Shown here piece by piece: positions 22,960 to 35,070 of a stretch of 64,000 nucleotides of DNA. The notes below the pieces were generated by a model. It ran no database searches and was not told the origin of the DNA. It saw only the letters and a program-made list of their open reading frames with translations. The stretch lies in NCBI RefSeq assembly GCF_958298935.1, contig NC_084943.1:11339001-11403000 (forward strand), in the 5' to 3' direction. Source of the stretch: Phragmites australis (taxonomy: Eukaryota > Streptophyta > Magnoliopsida > Poales > Poaceae). The stretch's first letter is position 1. Every line of letters starts with the position of its first letter. Both the position numbers and the translations under genes were made by a program.

Positions 22960-24000
22960 GACATCTTCGCATGGTCCTCGCAGGACCTCCCAGGAGTCGA
23001 CCGCAGCATCATCGAGCACTCGCTCCAGGTCAACCCGAAGCTGAGGACCGTATGTTAGGGGCTTCGCAAGCTCTCTCCGGAGCGAGCAGAAGCCGCAAAA
23101 GAAGAAGTCCAGAAGCTGCTGAAAACCGGTGTTATCCGAGAGGTTATCCACTCCGATTGGCTCTCCAACACCGTCCTGGTCAAAAAACATAATGGAAAAT
23201 GGCATATGTGCATTGATTTCACATCATTAAACAAAGTATGCCTTCGGGATCCGTACCCTATTCCCGCATCGGCCAGCTGGTGGATTCCACCATCGGTTGT
23301 GAAATGCTAAGCTTCCTCGACGCCTACTCCGGATACCACCAGGTGTGGATGGCAACGGAGGATGAGAACAAGACCAGCTTTATTACCCCCTTCGGAGTAT
23401 ACTACTACGTCCACATGCCCTTTGGTCTTTGAAACATCGAGGCCACGTTCTCCCACCGAGTACAGAAGGTGCTGCAACAGCAGTTGGGCCGCAACGTTGA
23501 GGCCTACGTAGACGATATCGTGGTGAAAAGCCAACTAGAAGCCACCAACGTTGCTGACATACAAGAAACTTTCAACAGCCTCCGAGTGGCTGGCGTACTA
23601 CTAAACCCAGAAAAATGCGTATTTGGTGCTAGAGGTGGAAAAATGCTAGGATATATTGTCTCCCGAAGAGGCATCGAGGCCAACCCAGGCAAGATTCGTG
23701 CTATCACAGAAATGTTGCCTCCCGCCAATCCTAAAGAAGTGCAACGCCTGGCCGGCCGCCTCGCAGCACTCAGTCGCTTCCTCACAAAATCCGCTGAGCA
23801 CAACCTCTCTTTCTTTAAAATGCTAAGGAGCTCCGATCCGTCTAGCTGGACACCAGACTGCCAGGCAGCATTCGAGGCCCTAAAAGCGCACTTTTCCCAT
23901 CTCGAAGGACTACTCGGTGAAGGACTACTCCTGTACCTATCCGTCTCCACATCCCCCCTCAGCGCCGCCCTGGTACGAGAGGAAAAAAGTAGCGGTCGCC
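22960..24000 (+). pseudogene. Element A reverse transcriptase domain
   Basis: Copies element RNA to DNA. Blocks in order: DIFAWSSQDLPGVDRSI (22960-23010), a stop, RKLSPERAEAAKEEVQKLLKTG, IREVIHSDWLSNTVLVKK and KWHMCIDFTSLNK (23060-23240), LSFLDAYSGYHQVWM (23310), FITPFGVYYYVHMPFGL, a stop, then the catalytic EAYVDDIVVKS at about 23499-23531. These are followed by the connection with AITEMLPPANPKEVQRLAGR and the RNase H start. Stops at 23056 and 23430 look like CAG-to-TAG and CGA-to-TGA changes. The catalytic YVDD is intact, but the frame is not continuous. Confidence 0.88.
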
Positions 24001-24720
24001 CCACTCAAAGGGTTGGTCTCAGAGTCCTTAGCCAGGGCCAAGACACGTTACACTGAGCTCGAAAAAATAGCCTACGCCGTGTTGATGGCCTCGTGCAAGC
24101 TCCGGCACTACGTCCTTGCCTACGACATCACTGTCCCAACCTCGTACCCGCTTGGCAACATGTTTCGCAACCGGGAGGCGACGGGACGCATCGGCAAGTG
24201 GGCGGTAGAGTTAGCCCTCTTTGTGGTAAGGTTTGTAGCCCGCACGGCTGTAAAATCCCAAATCTTGGTAGACTTTATCCCCGAATGGACCCCGGCACCG
24301 ACCGAACCCACCACTACACCCACCCAAGATATCTGGACCATCTATACCAATGGAGCATACTGCTCCACGGGTGCCAGAGCTGGCGCGGTCCTCATCTCCC
24401 CCACAGGCCAGCAGGTTCAATACGCCACTCGCCTAGATTTCAAGACGACCAACAACATAGCCGAATACGAGGCCATCCTCTTAGGCCTTCAAAAGGCCCG
24501 AGCCTTAGGAGCAGCCAGAGTCATCATCCAAACCAACTCTCAGATCGTCGCCGGTCACGTCAACAAGGACTTCCAAGTTCAGCATCCAGACATGATAACA
24601 TACCTCGAGGCCATTCGCAAAGCCGAGGCACACTTCCGCGGCATATCAATACGAAGCATACCACAGGCGGACAACAATCAGGCAGACGCCTTAGCAAAGG
24701 CTGCAACCACGGGTAAAGAC
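24001..24720 (+). pseudogene. Element A RNase H tail and second RNase H
   Basis: The long open frame 23917-25125 first carries the end of the conventional RNase H (ELEKIAYAVLMASCKLRHY). It then carries a second RNase H-like domain at about 24330-24710: WTIYTNGAYCSTGARAGAVL, TTNNIAEYEAILLGLQKA, RVIIQTNSQIV and ADALAKAAT. The additional domain is a known feature of the Tat lineage. Two catalytic Asp positions are Asn here (IYTNGA and QTNS), each explained by CG-to-CA at the codon start, while the Glu and last Asp remain. Probably inactive. Confidence 0.85.
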
Positions 24721-24949
24721 CCACTAATAGGCAACTTCCTCGAGACCCTGCACCAACCGACCGCCAGAACCCTTGACAAGATAGCCGTCACCATCCTCCC
24801 CATCCAAACTGCGGACTGGAGGGCCCCCCTCCTATCATTCCTGATAGGAACAGCAGAACCAGATGACCCAATTGCACTCCGCCGCATCCAGCATCGCGCC
24901 AAGGGATACCATCTCATAAATGACGCCCTTTACAAGACAAGTGTCTACG

Positions 24950-26040
24950 CTTCCCTTCTTCAATGCATTACTAAAATAGAAGGATCCAACCTCCTCAGGG
25001 AAATACACGAAGGCCTTTGCGGCAATCATCTGTCTCCTCGGGCTCTAGCCGGTAAGGTACTTCACCAGGGGCTCGATTGGCCTACGGTCATGTTCGATGC
25101 GGAAGAACTCATCTGCACATGCTAAGGATGCCAATGGATGGGACGATGAGGCCACCGACCTCCAACTCCTTTACAACTAATCACCCTTGTCTGGCTCCTA
25201 GTTCGTTGGGGGGTATGGACCTCATCGGTCCATTTCCCCACGCCAAAGGAAACCTCCAGTACGTAGTGGTCGCATTGGAATATTTCTCCAAATGGGTCGA
25301 GGCCGAACCCCTCACTGCGATCACATCAAAAAATGTCCCGAAATTTTTCTGGAAGAACATAATCTGCCACTTCGGCGTCCCACAATTGCTCACGGTGGAC
25401 AACGACACACAATTTGACTCCGGGCCTTTTAGACAGTTCTGCGATGACCTCGGCATCAAATTATGCTTCGCAGCAGTTCGACACCCTTGATCCAATGGAG
25501 CCGTCGAAAGGGCCAACGGCAACATCCTCTCCGGTCTAAATCACTGCCTCGTCAGCTTAGCTCGAGGCCTATGGGTCGATGAATTATCCAATGTTTTATG
25601 GTCCCTCCGCACCACTGTCACACGGGCCACCGGGTTCACACCCTTCCGCCTCCTATACGGAGACGAAGCCATGACCCCCACCGAGGTCAAGGCCGGCTCA
25701 CTCAGGTAAAACTCCCGCAAACTAATGGAGAAAGGGAGCTCTCCCTTGACCTTACCAAAGGCACGTGGCTCCACGCCATTCAGAACCTAGATCACTACAA
25801 TAAGAAAACTAAGGCTTGGTACGATCCAAGGGTTGCGTCATTGAAACTTCAAACCCGGCAAACTAGTGCTTCGACGCGTCCTAGCCCAGGGAAAGCTACG
25901 CAACAAATGGGAAGGCCCATACCTGGTCATCAAGTTTAATGGACCCGGTGCCTACCAACTGGCCGATACAGAGGGGACCCCCTCGAACATAGTTGGAACA
26001 CAGAGACTCTCCGCAAGTATTATGTATAAAGAACCCCAGG
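24950..26040 (+). pseudogene. Element A integrase
   Basis: Inserts element DNA. A zinc-binding HHCC region (EIHEGLCGNHLSPRALAG, then LICTC and a stop, GCQ) lies at 25003-25133. The core at 25200-25520 has GGMDLIGPFP (first Asp), TVDNDTQFDSGPF (second Asp) and, after one stop, NGAVERANGNILS (Glu), so all three catalytic acids are present. Later frames contain TPFRLLYGDEAMTPTEV and the C-terminal KLRNKWEGPYLVIKFNGPGAYQL (25890-25955). The frame shifts at about 25080 and 25700. Confidence 0.85.
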
Positions 26041-26060
26041 CTCAATACCAAAAAAAAAAC

Positions 26061-26545
26061 CAGCATCTTGAAGGCATAAAGCCACGTGCTGGATGGGCAT
26101 TCCGTCCGCCATCTCTAAGGTCTCAACAACCTACGTGGCGGATAGGCAAAGATCGCTCCAGTATCTTGAAGGCATAAGCCTCCATGCTGAACAAGCATTC
26201 CGTCTGCCATCTTTAAGGTCTCGCTAACCTACGTGACGGAAAGGCAAAGACCACTCCAGCATCTTGAAGGCATAAGCCTCTGTGCTGGACAGGCATTCCG
26301 TCTGCCATCTTTAAGGTCTAGCTAACCTACGTGGTGGATAGGCAAAGACCGCTCCAGCATCTTGAAGACAAAAGTCTCCGTGCTGGACAGGCGTTCCGTC
26401 CGTCATCATTTGGGCCTAGCAAACCTTAAATGGCGGATCGGCAAAGACCGCTCCAGCATCTTGAAGGTAGTGCCTTCATACCGGACAGGCACAACATCCC
26501 CCGTCATTTCTAAGGCCAGGCCACCCTAAACATGGCGAGGGGATA
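26061..26545 (+). repeat. 98-bp tandem repeat, five copies, in element A 3' region
   Basis: The marker cagcatcttgaaggca (or a near variant) occurs at 26061, 26159, 26257, 26355 and 26454, a period of 98-99 bp. Each unit also has a ttccgtc(c/t)g...catc block and a ggcaaagaccgctc block. It lies between the integrase end and the antisense ORF region. Units differ by scattered substitutions. Confidence 0.92.
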
Positions 26546-28200
26546 AAAACCGCAACAAAACTGAAAGTCTATCACTCGACCCTTTCGATGCCTATTAGTG
26601 GGCTGCCGAACAACCACAGGATGCGAAGGGGCTGGGACAAGGGGCACAGGCGAAACGTCGGTGCGATCAATCATAAAAAAAGGGAGAGGAAAACAAAACA
26701 AAAACAACAAGCTAACACAACGCAAGTTTTACACACATAACATACAAAGGTCTTTTTATACAGTTAATAGCTGTAAATCGAGTTTATGCCTAGCAAACTG
26801 GCTAGCCTACTATGCCCTCTATACCACTACGGGAAGACGAGGGTGCCCGACCACCATGCCTCCCGGACACACCACGGGACCTAGAGAGTCGTCCACGACA
26901 ACTGTGCACAAGAGGCCGACGTGAGCCCCCTCCACAAGAAGGGCTACTACCCAAAATAGAGACTCGACCCCGGGAAGATGAAGGATCCATCGGGAAGGGA
27001 TACAAGTCAAAGGCTGAGAAGTCCAGCTCTTCCTCCTGACCCACCGACGAGGCCTCCACGGCCTGTGCCTCCTCCACCTTCACCTCACCCAAGATAGACT
27101 CGAGGATTTCTTAAGGCACACTTCCATCAAACCCCAGGGAAAGACGAAGCGCTGTAAGAAGCATGAGCCGACAGCCTCCCGGGCTGTTCGGGCCGCACAC
27201 CAGTCATCTCTTGCGGTAAAGCATACATCCGGAGCGGACACTGGGGGATCCTCCGGCTCAACCTTAACCAAAACGTCGGCGACCACCTGCTAGTCAACAC
27301 GCCCATCTGAATCGCGGGACATAACAAAACGACTCCACTGACGAATGAACAGAGTAGCCCCCAACGCACCAGACGCACTCGATCCCTCCCCAGAGGCACT
27401 ATCCAAGGGACGGACAAGGCCTCCTCTGGCCTCGGGCCGCCGTACCTATACACGCAGAGCAGACTCTGGTTAAAACTCAAAGGCACAAACATCCTAGAAA
27501 TAATACAGGTAAAACACAGGAAGACAGGCGCAATTTCCAAAAAATAAACGAAAGATTATATACATAAAGTAGAAGTAGGCGGTCAACATACTAGAACTCA
27601 ACCCACCTCCCTGGGAAAGAAAAGAAAACAAAGATAGCCGCGGTAGAGCTACACCTCCGGGGCATCCACGCTTGGTTCTGGCAAGGCAACAACGCCAGAC
27701 AAAGCTCCCCCAGAGGGCCGCAAAGCGCCCGTCTCCAGGTGAAGAACTAGACCTCCAAATGAAGAACTCGGGCGAAGGCCCCCCGAGGCACCTGGAGTCC
27801 CCTGACTGGCCATAAAGCGCAATATCACGCTTCGGCCATGCTTCGCCCATACACCGCGATGGAAGCTCTCCAAGGCTCAAATCTCCACTGGAGGTGCCTC
27901 TGGCTGGAAGGCCTCTACCACAGAGTCTCACACCTGCCACTCTAGTGCTTCGAAGGGACCAACCCCCACCTGGTGCAGCAGAGACAGCTGAAGTGCAGCA
28001 GCCACACGAGCGCTAGACCTCACATAGACCTCCGTGGCCCTAACCATAACCTTTGCGGCAGACTAAAGCCAGAAGAGAGGCATGACCGACGCCTTCGAGT
28101 CGGAGGGCAGTGGCGGACACCGAGCCCCTAGGCCGCTCAAGGCATCAGAGGTAATCCGGGCCACCTCAGACGCTAGCACCGTTAACTGCTGGCACTCTGA
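26546..28200. other. Element A post-pol region, no clear gene
   Basis: GC-rich with many frames open on both strands by composition. Some reverse-strand pieces may be C-terminal parts or introns of the antisense ORF, but I see no recognisable domain. Confidence 0.4.
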
Positions 28201-28230
28201 ACGTAGTGCCCCCTCCAATGCCCGAACCTC

Positions 28231-30482
28231 CTATAGCTCTCGCCGCATATTTACCACCGCCGCCCAAAGGGTGTCAACGTTACTCTCAGCGGATAGGCGG
28301 GCTGCATTTGCCGCATCGGAAACCTCCTTCGCCTCCCGAAGGTCTTCGGCAGCCTTCCGCGGCTCAGCCTCCGCATGCTCACGAAGCACCATCTCCTCGT
28401 GAAGACGGCCCTCTGCAGACTCCGCCCTTTTTCGGGCCTCTTCCAAAGCCTAGCGTCTGCCACCTCCCAGTGCCCTCGTCAAAATTACTTGCTACAAAGC
28501 ACCATAAAAAGATGGAAAAAAACAAGATGGCTACTCAGGACCCAACACTGGACCTGACGATCATAATTAATACTACCGACATGAAGGGCCACCGCCGCCA
28601 TCCATGGCTCCAACTCCTCCAGGGGACGCTGGGCCAATGATAGCTCGACCTCCCCACTCCGGAGTAGAGAGGAGGCCGTGGCGAAAGCCCTTGACGCCTC
28701 CAGGCGTAGCGTGACGTCATCCGGGGTTAGGATCCCGAGGCCAGGGCCCCCCTCAATCACTGCGAAGAGACTCTTGGCGGAGGGCACTGTGCCTCGGGCA
28801 CCAGCCGCCGCGGATGGGCCACCATGTGACTCAGGGCCCCGTAGGAACGAAGCCACGTCGCCCAAGACGCCCCTCAAAGACCCCTCCGTAGGAGTCCTCG
28901 ATCTCTGTTGGGCCTCTAGGGCCTCGAGGGGTGGAGTCAAGGATGCATCGACCTCGAAGGTCGCTACAAAAAAGAAATACAAATTAAGATCCCAGCGCAC
29001 GACCAAAAGGGTATGGCTAACAAAGCAAACCACACCTGGTTCCCCCGAACCTCTTACAAGAGGACCCGTAGCATCCTTAGCATCTGAGTCAACAAGACCG
29101 AAGTCGAAGTCCACGAAGGCCATGCCTCTCCATTGGCTCTGGCCGTGACCCGCAATATCGGGGAGGCCCGTTACTTCCCCCGGTCATCGCTGCCACCCTG
29201 GCCCTCGCCTCCGAGCTGATTGCTCATGCTCCCAACCCGCCTTAGGTGCTTCTTGCGAACTAGGGGCACCTCCGACGACTTGGCCATCGAACCAATATGC
29301 GAGCCTCCAGATGCAGAAGGCCACCAGGCCTGGAGCATCCTCGCATGAATGGGGGGGTCTGTTTTCTAGTAGCCCTAGGCTCTGGAGGATCCCGCCATGC
29401 TGGAGCCCCCACGCCAAGGTAAAAGCAGACACGATTATACCACTACCAACTCCGTGCCAAGGCCACCCGCCGCTCCCGCTCCGCGATAGTAGGGTGGGCC
29501 CAGGAACACCTCCGCAATCTCCACCATGCGCTCTAATGGGAGGCAGCTCTCTGAAAGAAAAAAGATGGCTCACAACAGCAGATCGAGAACCCAACTACAA
29601 AGGGAACTCACCAGCACTAATGGGCGGACCGGAATACACCTTCGGCCACTCTTCTGCACCTTGCTCGAAAATGCAGTTCCAGCCCGTTTGGAGGGGCCGG
29701 ACACACAACATGGTGAACTCCTCCACGAGGTCACGCATGCTCATCTTCTCGGCCACCCTCCGGAGAAGGGCCAACCATGAGGTGAACTGGTCGTCCGTAA
29801 TCCCCGTCTTCGGCTCCAGAACATACGCGATATCCCAGTTCGTGGAGCGAAGGGGCGATGCAGGGTCGACACTGTAGTAAAACCACCGCTGCAACCAACC
29901 GTATCTGGATACTGAGGCCATATCTGGATACTGAGGCCGTATCTGGAAGTTGATACTCCCGAAACTAAGGGGCCTCTTCGTCCCCTCGACCTTGATCAAC
30001 TTCGGCTGGCAGGTGGCAAAGTGGAGGGCCGCGAAGAAATCCGCCCTCCCTTCACACCCCTCCGCCCGCATGGCCCACTCAAAGGTGGCCAGGCGGGCAA
30101 TGGCGTTTGCGTGGAGCTGCGGAAGCTCCACGTAAAAGTGGCGGAGCACCTCTTCAAGCAACGACACCTAGGGAAAACCCAGACCTGCCTCGAAGAAGGC
30201 TTCAAACACCATGACTTCATGGGCCAGAGGCTTCGGGACCTCCTCACCTAGCGAAGGCCGAGCGACAGCTCGAGAGGGGATCTTCCCCTCCCTAACCATC
30301 AAGTCAAGCTCCTCGTCACCGATGATAGATGCTCCCAGCACAGTGGTTTGCCGGGAGTGGCTTTTGCTGGCACGCAGCAACAGGGAAGCCGATGACACCT
30401 GGGGGTCCCCCGCCGTGGCTACTCCGGCTATCTCCCCCGTCGCCCGAGTTTTGGCTTCACTCGGGGTACTCAAGTCAGCCAT
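28231..30482 (-). pseudogene. Element A antisense ORF region, putative gypsy-type transposon protein (PF04195-like)
   Basis: Reverse strand opposite to gag-pol. The frame starts at 30482 (MADLSTPSEAKTRATGEIAG) and runs to 29595 with a single TAG at 30168-30170. The second part contains LLEEVLRHFYVELPQLHANAI, FFAALHFATCQPK and ASVSRYGWLQRWFYYSVD. This pattern is known from plant proteins annotated as putative gypsy-type transposon or Tat antisense ORF products; their function is unknown. A GT...AG intron is plausible at about 29600-29545. Later pieces are 29123-28485 (LSLAQRPLEELEPWMA) and 28446-28231, a Glu/Ala/Arg-rich probable coiled coil (KRAESAEGRLHEEMVLREHA). Broken by at least one stop. 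Confidence 0.65.
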
Positions 30483-30938
30483 ATGAACCGCAAGAGGGTG
30501 GCGAAAGGCGCTGGATTATGAGAGAGAGGGGAGTAGGGATCAAGGAACAACTCACACAAGGCAAAAGGTGCCGAAGACAAAGGCAGATGAGAATGAGGAG
30601 TCAGCGAAAGGGTTGCTCTGGGCAAGCCCCCTCCTGCTACAAATAGGGAGCAACTTGCCCCCTCCAGGCGGCGAGCGCACACGCCATCCTGTCATCTGCC
30701 AGGCAGAAATCATGGGGGAGAGAAACCGACTCCCTTACCCCCCAACGACAAGACGACACGCGTCCCACACCCTACCAGATGGGGCAGGACTACACCTCTC
30801 CCCAGGGCGCATTCAATGCCCCTTGTCGCCAACGTCATCCAACATGTCGTTTCGTCACCCAGGTCAAATCGTCCTGAACAAGCCAAGTGATTATCGAACC
30901 ACGAGGCATCAACCACAAGCCAGTGACCACTAGGGGCC

Positions 30939-31588
30939 TGATGAGGACATCACCTCTTTAGTTCCAGCCACATCACCTGCTGTTTTCACAACTCCAGAAA
31001 TGATACAAGGACCGATGACTCGAGCTCGTGCACGTGAACTGAGCTACGTGATTCTCCTAAGGAATGAAGGTCCAGAACATGGCAACAAATAAAGGGGTGC
31101 TGCGCCACCAATCCTTTGGGCTGGGCCCATGTAATAAAGTCATGTTTTAGGCAGTTTAGGAAATGTTAGAAGGAGATTTCTCCCTGCCTTTGCTGCTGGC
31201 CGAAATCTCCTCCCCCTCCTCCTATTTAGTCCAGGTCAAGCCTCCCTTATGAGGTGGGTTTTCTTTTGTTTAAGTTTAGCCATTGTGCAAACATTGATCT
31301 TCAGTTGTGTCCAACGACCACCTGTAATACAGCAATTGAGAACCCCATATTCGAGTGATTTCAGTTTGCCTACATCTTGTTCTTGCTTGTTCTTCGATTG
31401 CTTGCAAGAATTGAACCTCGTATTCAGGTTGATCTCACTATTCCAGCAAGGTCAATAACCATTTGGAGTTGGTTCTGCGATTGCTAAGGCGCCCACGACC
31501 TGTTCGTTCGTAGTCGGATCGCGAGAGTCACCACCACTCAATCGATATTTATCCTCTCACCGAAAGATCAGGCACTCCAGGCGTATCA
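30939..31588 (+). repeat. Element B 5' LTR
   Basis: 650 bp, TGATGAGGACATCACC to CAGGCGTATCA. The first 150 bases carry the end of the polyprotein reading frame (MTRARAREL, then LLRNEGPEHGNK and a stop near 31091). By eye about 12 differences from the split 3' LTR. Confidence 0.95.
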
Positions 31589-32918
31589 AGTGGTATCAGA
31601 TTTCAGGTTGCTCGGTGAGATCGTTCCCCTACCTTTGTCGTGCAATTGACATTCCTATCATCCACATAAAAGCCAAAAAAAAAAGGATAGGTTAGTCTTG
31701 CTGTCCAAAACCGTTGTTCCATTGCATCTTTCTTTCAGTATTTTTGCTTTGTTGAATTTGTGTTCTATCATCGTTCTGTGTTGCTGGTCGCACAACAACT
31801 TTGTATTTCTCACTTTGCACCACGATACAACGCTTGTTTTCCCACGCAACAACCTATACATCCCAGCCATACCCGCTTGGAAAGCTCTCTCCGAATTGGA
31901 TAGTTTCTAATCATATTTCTACGCCCAGGTGTCTTTCCTTTTTAAACGGCTTTAGCAAGGAAAGTTCCAGCGCCTGTTTTTCTTCCAGGAACCAGCGTTA
32001 CCAAGGCAAAAGGCAAGGTGCAGAACACAAAAAGGAAAGAAAAAGCCGCACCTAGTTGTCAAAAAAAAGGGGGTCATGCAATAGGAAAGTTTTCTGCCAT
32101 ATCAGAACGCTGTTGGGTCGTGCTGTAATTTCCTCTTGTTGTCTCAACCATAGAAGGCAAGAGCCATTTCCAGGGTTTGCCGATCCATTGAAATAGGAAG
32201 GAAAGTACCCAGGTTGATCCATGCACACAGGCTTCCTTGTTTAATTACCTTTTTACCCCTGTGCGCCACAACCACAAAAAAAAATTGTGCCCAGTACACT
32301 CCCAGGACCTAGCATAGGCTACACTCGTGCTTCCTGATAGCCTTCGTCGCACAAAAAAAAAATCCATTTCATCATTCGAGCCTAGCTGTTGCATACTACT
32401 CAAGCTAGGGGCTGTTTGCATTGAACTTAATTTTCATATGCATGTGCCTCACGTCGTGTGAACTTTTCTGCCCCCGCTAACAGCAGCTTTGAGTAGTCGG
32501 CTATGGTCTCTCCTAGTACTTGGTGTGAGATTTATTCGTTGCTTGCATCAAGTCACATTATTCATTGCGCAACCAAGCTGATACGTTTCTCACCTTGTTT
32601 ATACCAGCAGCATTGCAACATATTTTCAACACTTATTCTACTTGCATGTGCTGAATTGATTGTGCTCATCCTTGCTACAAAGTGAAACCTTCCTATAGCT
32701 ACACAGATTTCTACAACGAACGGCTTTGTGTCACCTGGCAATCGCTCCATCCAATCTTCACTGGTTGACGCCGCTGGTTGCAGGTCACCCCTGTCAGCTT
32801 GGTAAGAATTGGTAAGAATTTGTAATGGCTTTAGCGTGTGTAACCTGAACAACACCACACCCTGAAGTTGTAGGACATACAATTGTGTTCCTTGCTCTCT
32901 TGTTTTGTTGTGCTAACA
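31589..32918 (+). other. Element B leader
   Basis: Primer-binding site TGGTATCAGA at 31591-31600, then 1.3 kb without a supported ORF. Contains several A-runs (31675-31684, 32275-32284, 32351-32360). The gag ATG follows at 32919. Confidence 0.75.
31591..31600 (+). promoter_or_regulatory. Element B primer-binding site
   Basis: TGGTATCAGA two bases after the LTR end, complementary to the 3' end of initiator Met tRNA. The following bases diverge from the canonical GC. Confidence 0.85.
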
Positions 32919-34321
32919 ATGACAGGTCCTTTGGATACTTCAGACAACAGGATGGCGCATTCTCCTCGAACAAAGGGCATCATACAGCACTTTGAGCGGC
33001 AAATGAGGCTACAGGTAGAAGGACTTGACGATGATATCCGAACAAAAAATGAGTGCCCGGGCCAGCTTGAGAGCTCCCAGCTTGCAACAGGTGCAATGCT
33101 CAATGAGATGAAGACCGCCCAGGCCACCACCAACACTAATCTAGCCAACATCATGACACGCCTTAAGGACCTGTCACAACAGCTTGCTAATGTCATACAG
33201 GGCCAAGCTGCCCATAGTGAGATTGACGAACAGGGCAATGCTGATTACGCTGGTAACACCGAGCATGAAGAGCTTCCCAATAACCACAATGCTCCGGATC
33301 ATCGTCGGCGGCGTGCAAATCAGCAAGGTATGCGTCAAAACCAGCACCGACGTGAGGTACGTAATCAGGATGATTCTTTTGCTAAAGTTAAATTCACTAT
33401 ACCTACGTTCAATGGAAAATATGATCCTGATGCTTATCTTAACTGGGAGCTCGCTGTTGATCAAAAGTTTGCATGCCATGCTTTTCCTGCAAATAACCAA
33501 GTTAGGGCTTCTACTAGTGAATTTACAGATTTTGCATCTATTTGGTGGGGAGAACATTGTGGTAAGCATTTCAATAACATCCCCACAACTTGGGAAGCTT
33601 TAAAATTGCTTATGCGACATAGATTTGTTCCCTCGTACTATGCTCGTGACATGCTTAATAAACTGCAACGCTTACGTCAAGGTACTAATTCTGTTGAAGA
33701 GTACTATCAGGAGCTGCAAATTGGTATGTTGCGTTGTGGCTTAGTTGAGAATGACGATGCAGCTATGGCGCGGTTTTTGGGGGGGCTGAATCGTGAAATT
33801 CAGGATGTTCTTGATTACAAGGAGTACAATAATATTACTCGTTTATTCCATCTTGCTTGCAAAGCTGAACATGAAGTATAGGGACGTCAAACGAGGACAC
33901 GAGCTAACTATTCTGCAGGTCGCACCAACTCTTGGAAACCAGCCACTACGGCTGCGTCGTCCTCCCCTTCGGCTGCACCATCTCCATCCAGTAGCAAACA
34001 GCAAACCGTGGCTTTAGCACCTCATGTACAAACCAAAGCTGCACACAACAGTTCAACACCAAGTGCTTCAGTTGCTTCTACCGGACGCACTAAGGAGATA
34101 CAGTGCCACCGCTGCAAGGGCTATGGAAACGTCATCCGTGATTGTCCAAACAAGCGCGTGCTGGTCATACATGAGGATGGTGAGTATTCTTCAGCTAGTG
34201 ATTTGGATGATGCCACATATGCCATGCTTGCCACTGACGTTGCAGGACACGAAGATACATTTGCTCATGAAGAACATGTTGCTGCTGATGATGCCGACAA
34301 GTATTTGAGCCTGGTAGTGTA
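32919..34321 (+). pseudogene. Element B gag
   Basis: Start chosen at the ATG at 32919 (MTGPLDTSDNRM), which aligns with the ATG of element C gag. A helical N-terminal part (about residues 20-105) is followed by a His/Arg-rich linker and the Gag core from about residue 155: KVKFTIPTFNGKYDPDAYLNW, FASIWWGEH, ALKLLMRHRFVPSYYARDML and YYQELQIGMLRCGL. A TAG stops it at 33881. The frame then continues through a Ser/Ala/Pro-rich linker to the knuckle CHRCKGYGNVIRDC at 34104-34145. The His ligand of the CX2CX4HX4C motif is Asn here, so zinc binding is probably lost. Confidence 0.9.
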
Positions 34322-35070
34322 GCGTGTACTTAGTCCTCAGCTTGCACCACAAGAACAAAACCAGCGCCATACTTTGTTTCACACCAAAGGCATTGTTCAA
34401 GAGCAATCAGTTCGAATCATCATCGATGGCGGAAGCTGCAACAACTTGGCAAGCACAGATCTGGTGGAAAAGCTTGCTCTCTCAACTCGACCACATCCCC
34501 ACCCCTACCACATCCAATGGCTCAACCAAGGTGGTAAGATGAAAGTAACACGTTCAGTAAGGGTCCACTTTGCTATGGGTTCGTATCATGATTATGTTGA
34601 TTGTGATGTTGTTCCTATGCAAGCATGCTCCTTGTTGCTAGGTAGACCTTGGCATATGATACAGATTGTGTGTATAATGGTCGCACTAACCAGTACTCAC
34701 TCCTCTTTAAAGGAAAGAAAATTGTTTTGCATCCAATTACCCCTGAACAAATTGTGCGAGATGAACTTGCTAGGGCGAGTAGAGAGCGTAAACAAAGTGA
34801 GAATCAGATTGTAGCACAAGAAATAAAACTGAATGGTCCTGTTTTGCTTGCTACTCAAGCTGATTTTGATGAGTGGGATGCTAGTGCCTCTACTTGCTAT
34901 GCTCTCATATGCACACAGGTGCTGTTTTCGATTGACGAGGCACCATCTTTTGTGCCTCCTGCTGTCACTAATCTTTTGCAGGAATACTCCGACATTTTTC
35001 CAAAGGATTTACCTGCAGGTCTCCCACCTCTCCGTGGCATTGAACATCAGATTGACCTTATTCCATGAGC
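34322..35070 (+). pseudogene. Element B protease region
   Basis: After a stop at 34319-34321 the frame gives SVRIIIDGGSCNNLASTDLV (34408-34467), PHPHPYHIQW, FAMGSYHDYVDCDVVPMQ and LLLGRPW, the retropepsin-like region of this family. A frameshift at about 34650 moves to the frame with YDTDCVYNGRTNQYSLLFKG. This frame runs to the reverse-transcriptase entry VTNLLQEYSDIFPKDLPAGL and LPPLRGIEHQIDLIP, where a TGA occurs at 35066-35068. Confidence 0.85.

Noticed and set aside
33174..33603. Two 130-140 codon ORFs overlapping element B gag
   Set aside because: Same bases as the well-supported Gag core in other frames; hydrophobic, non-conserved translations.
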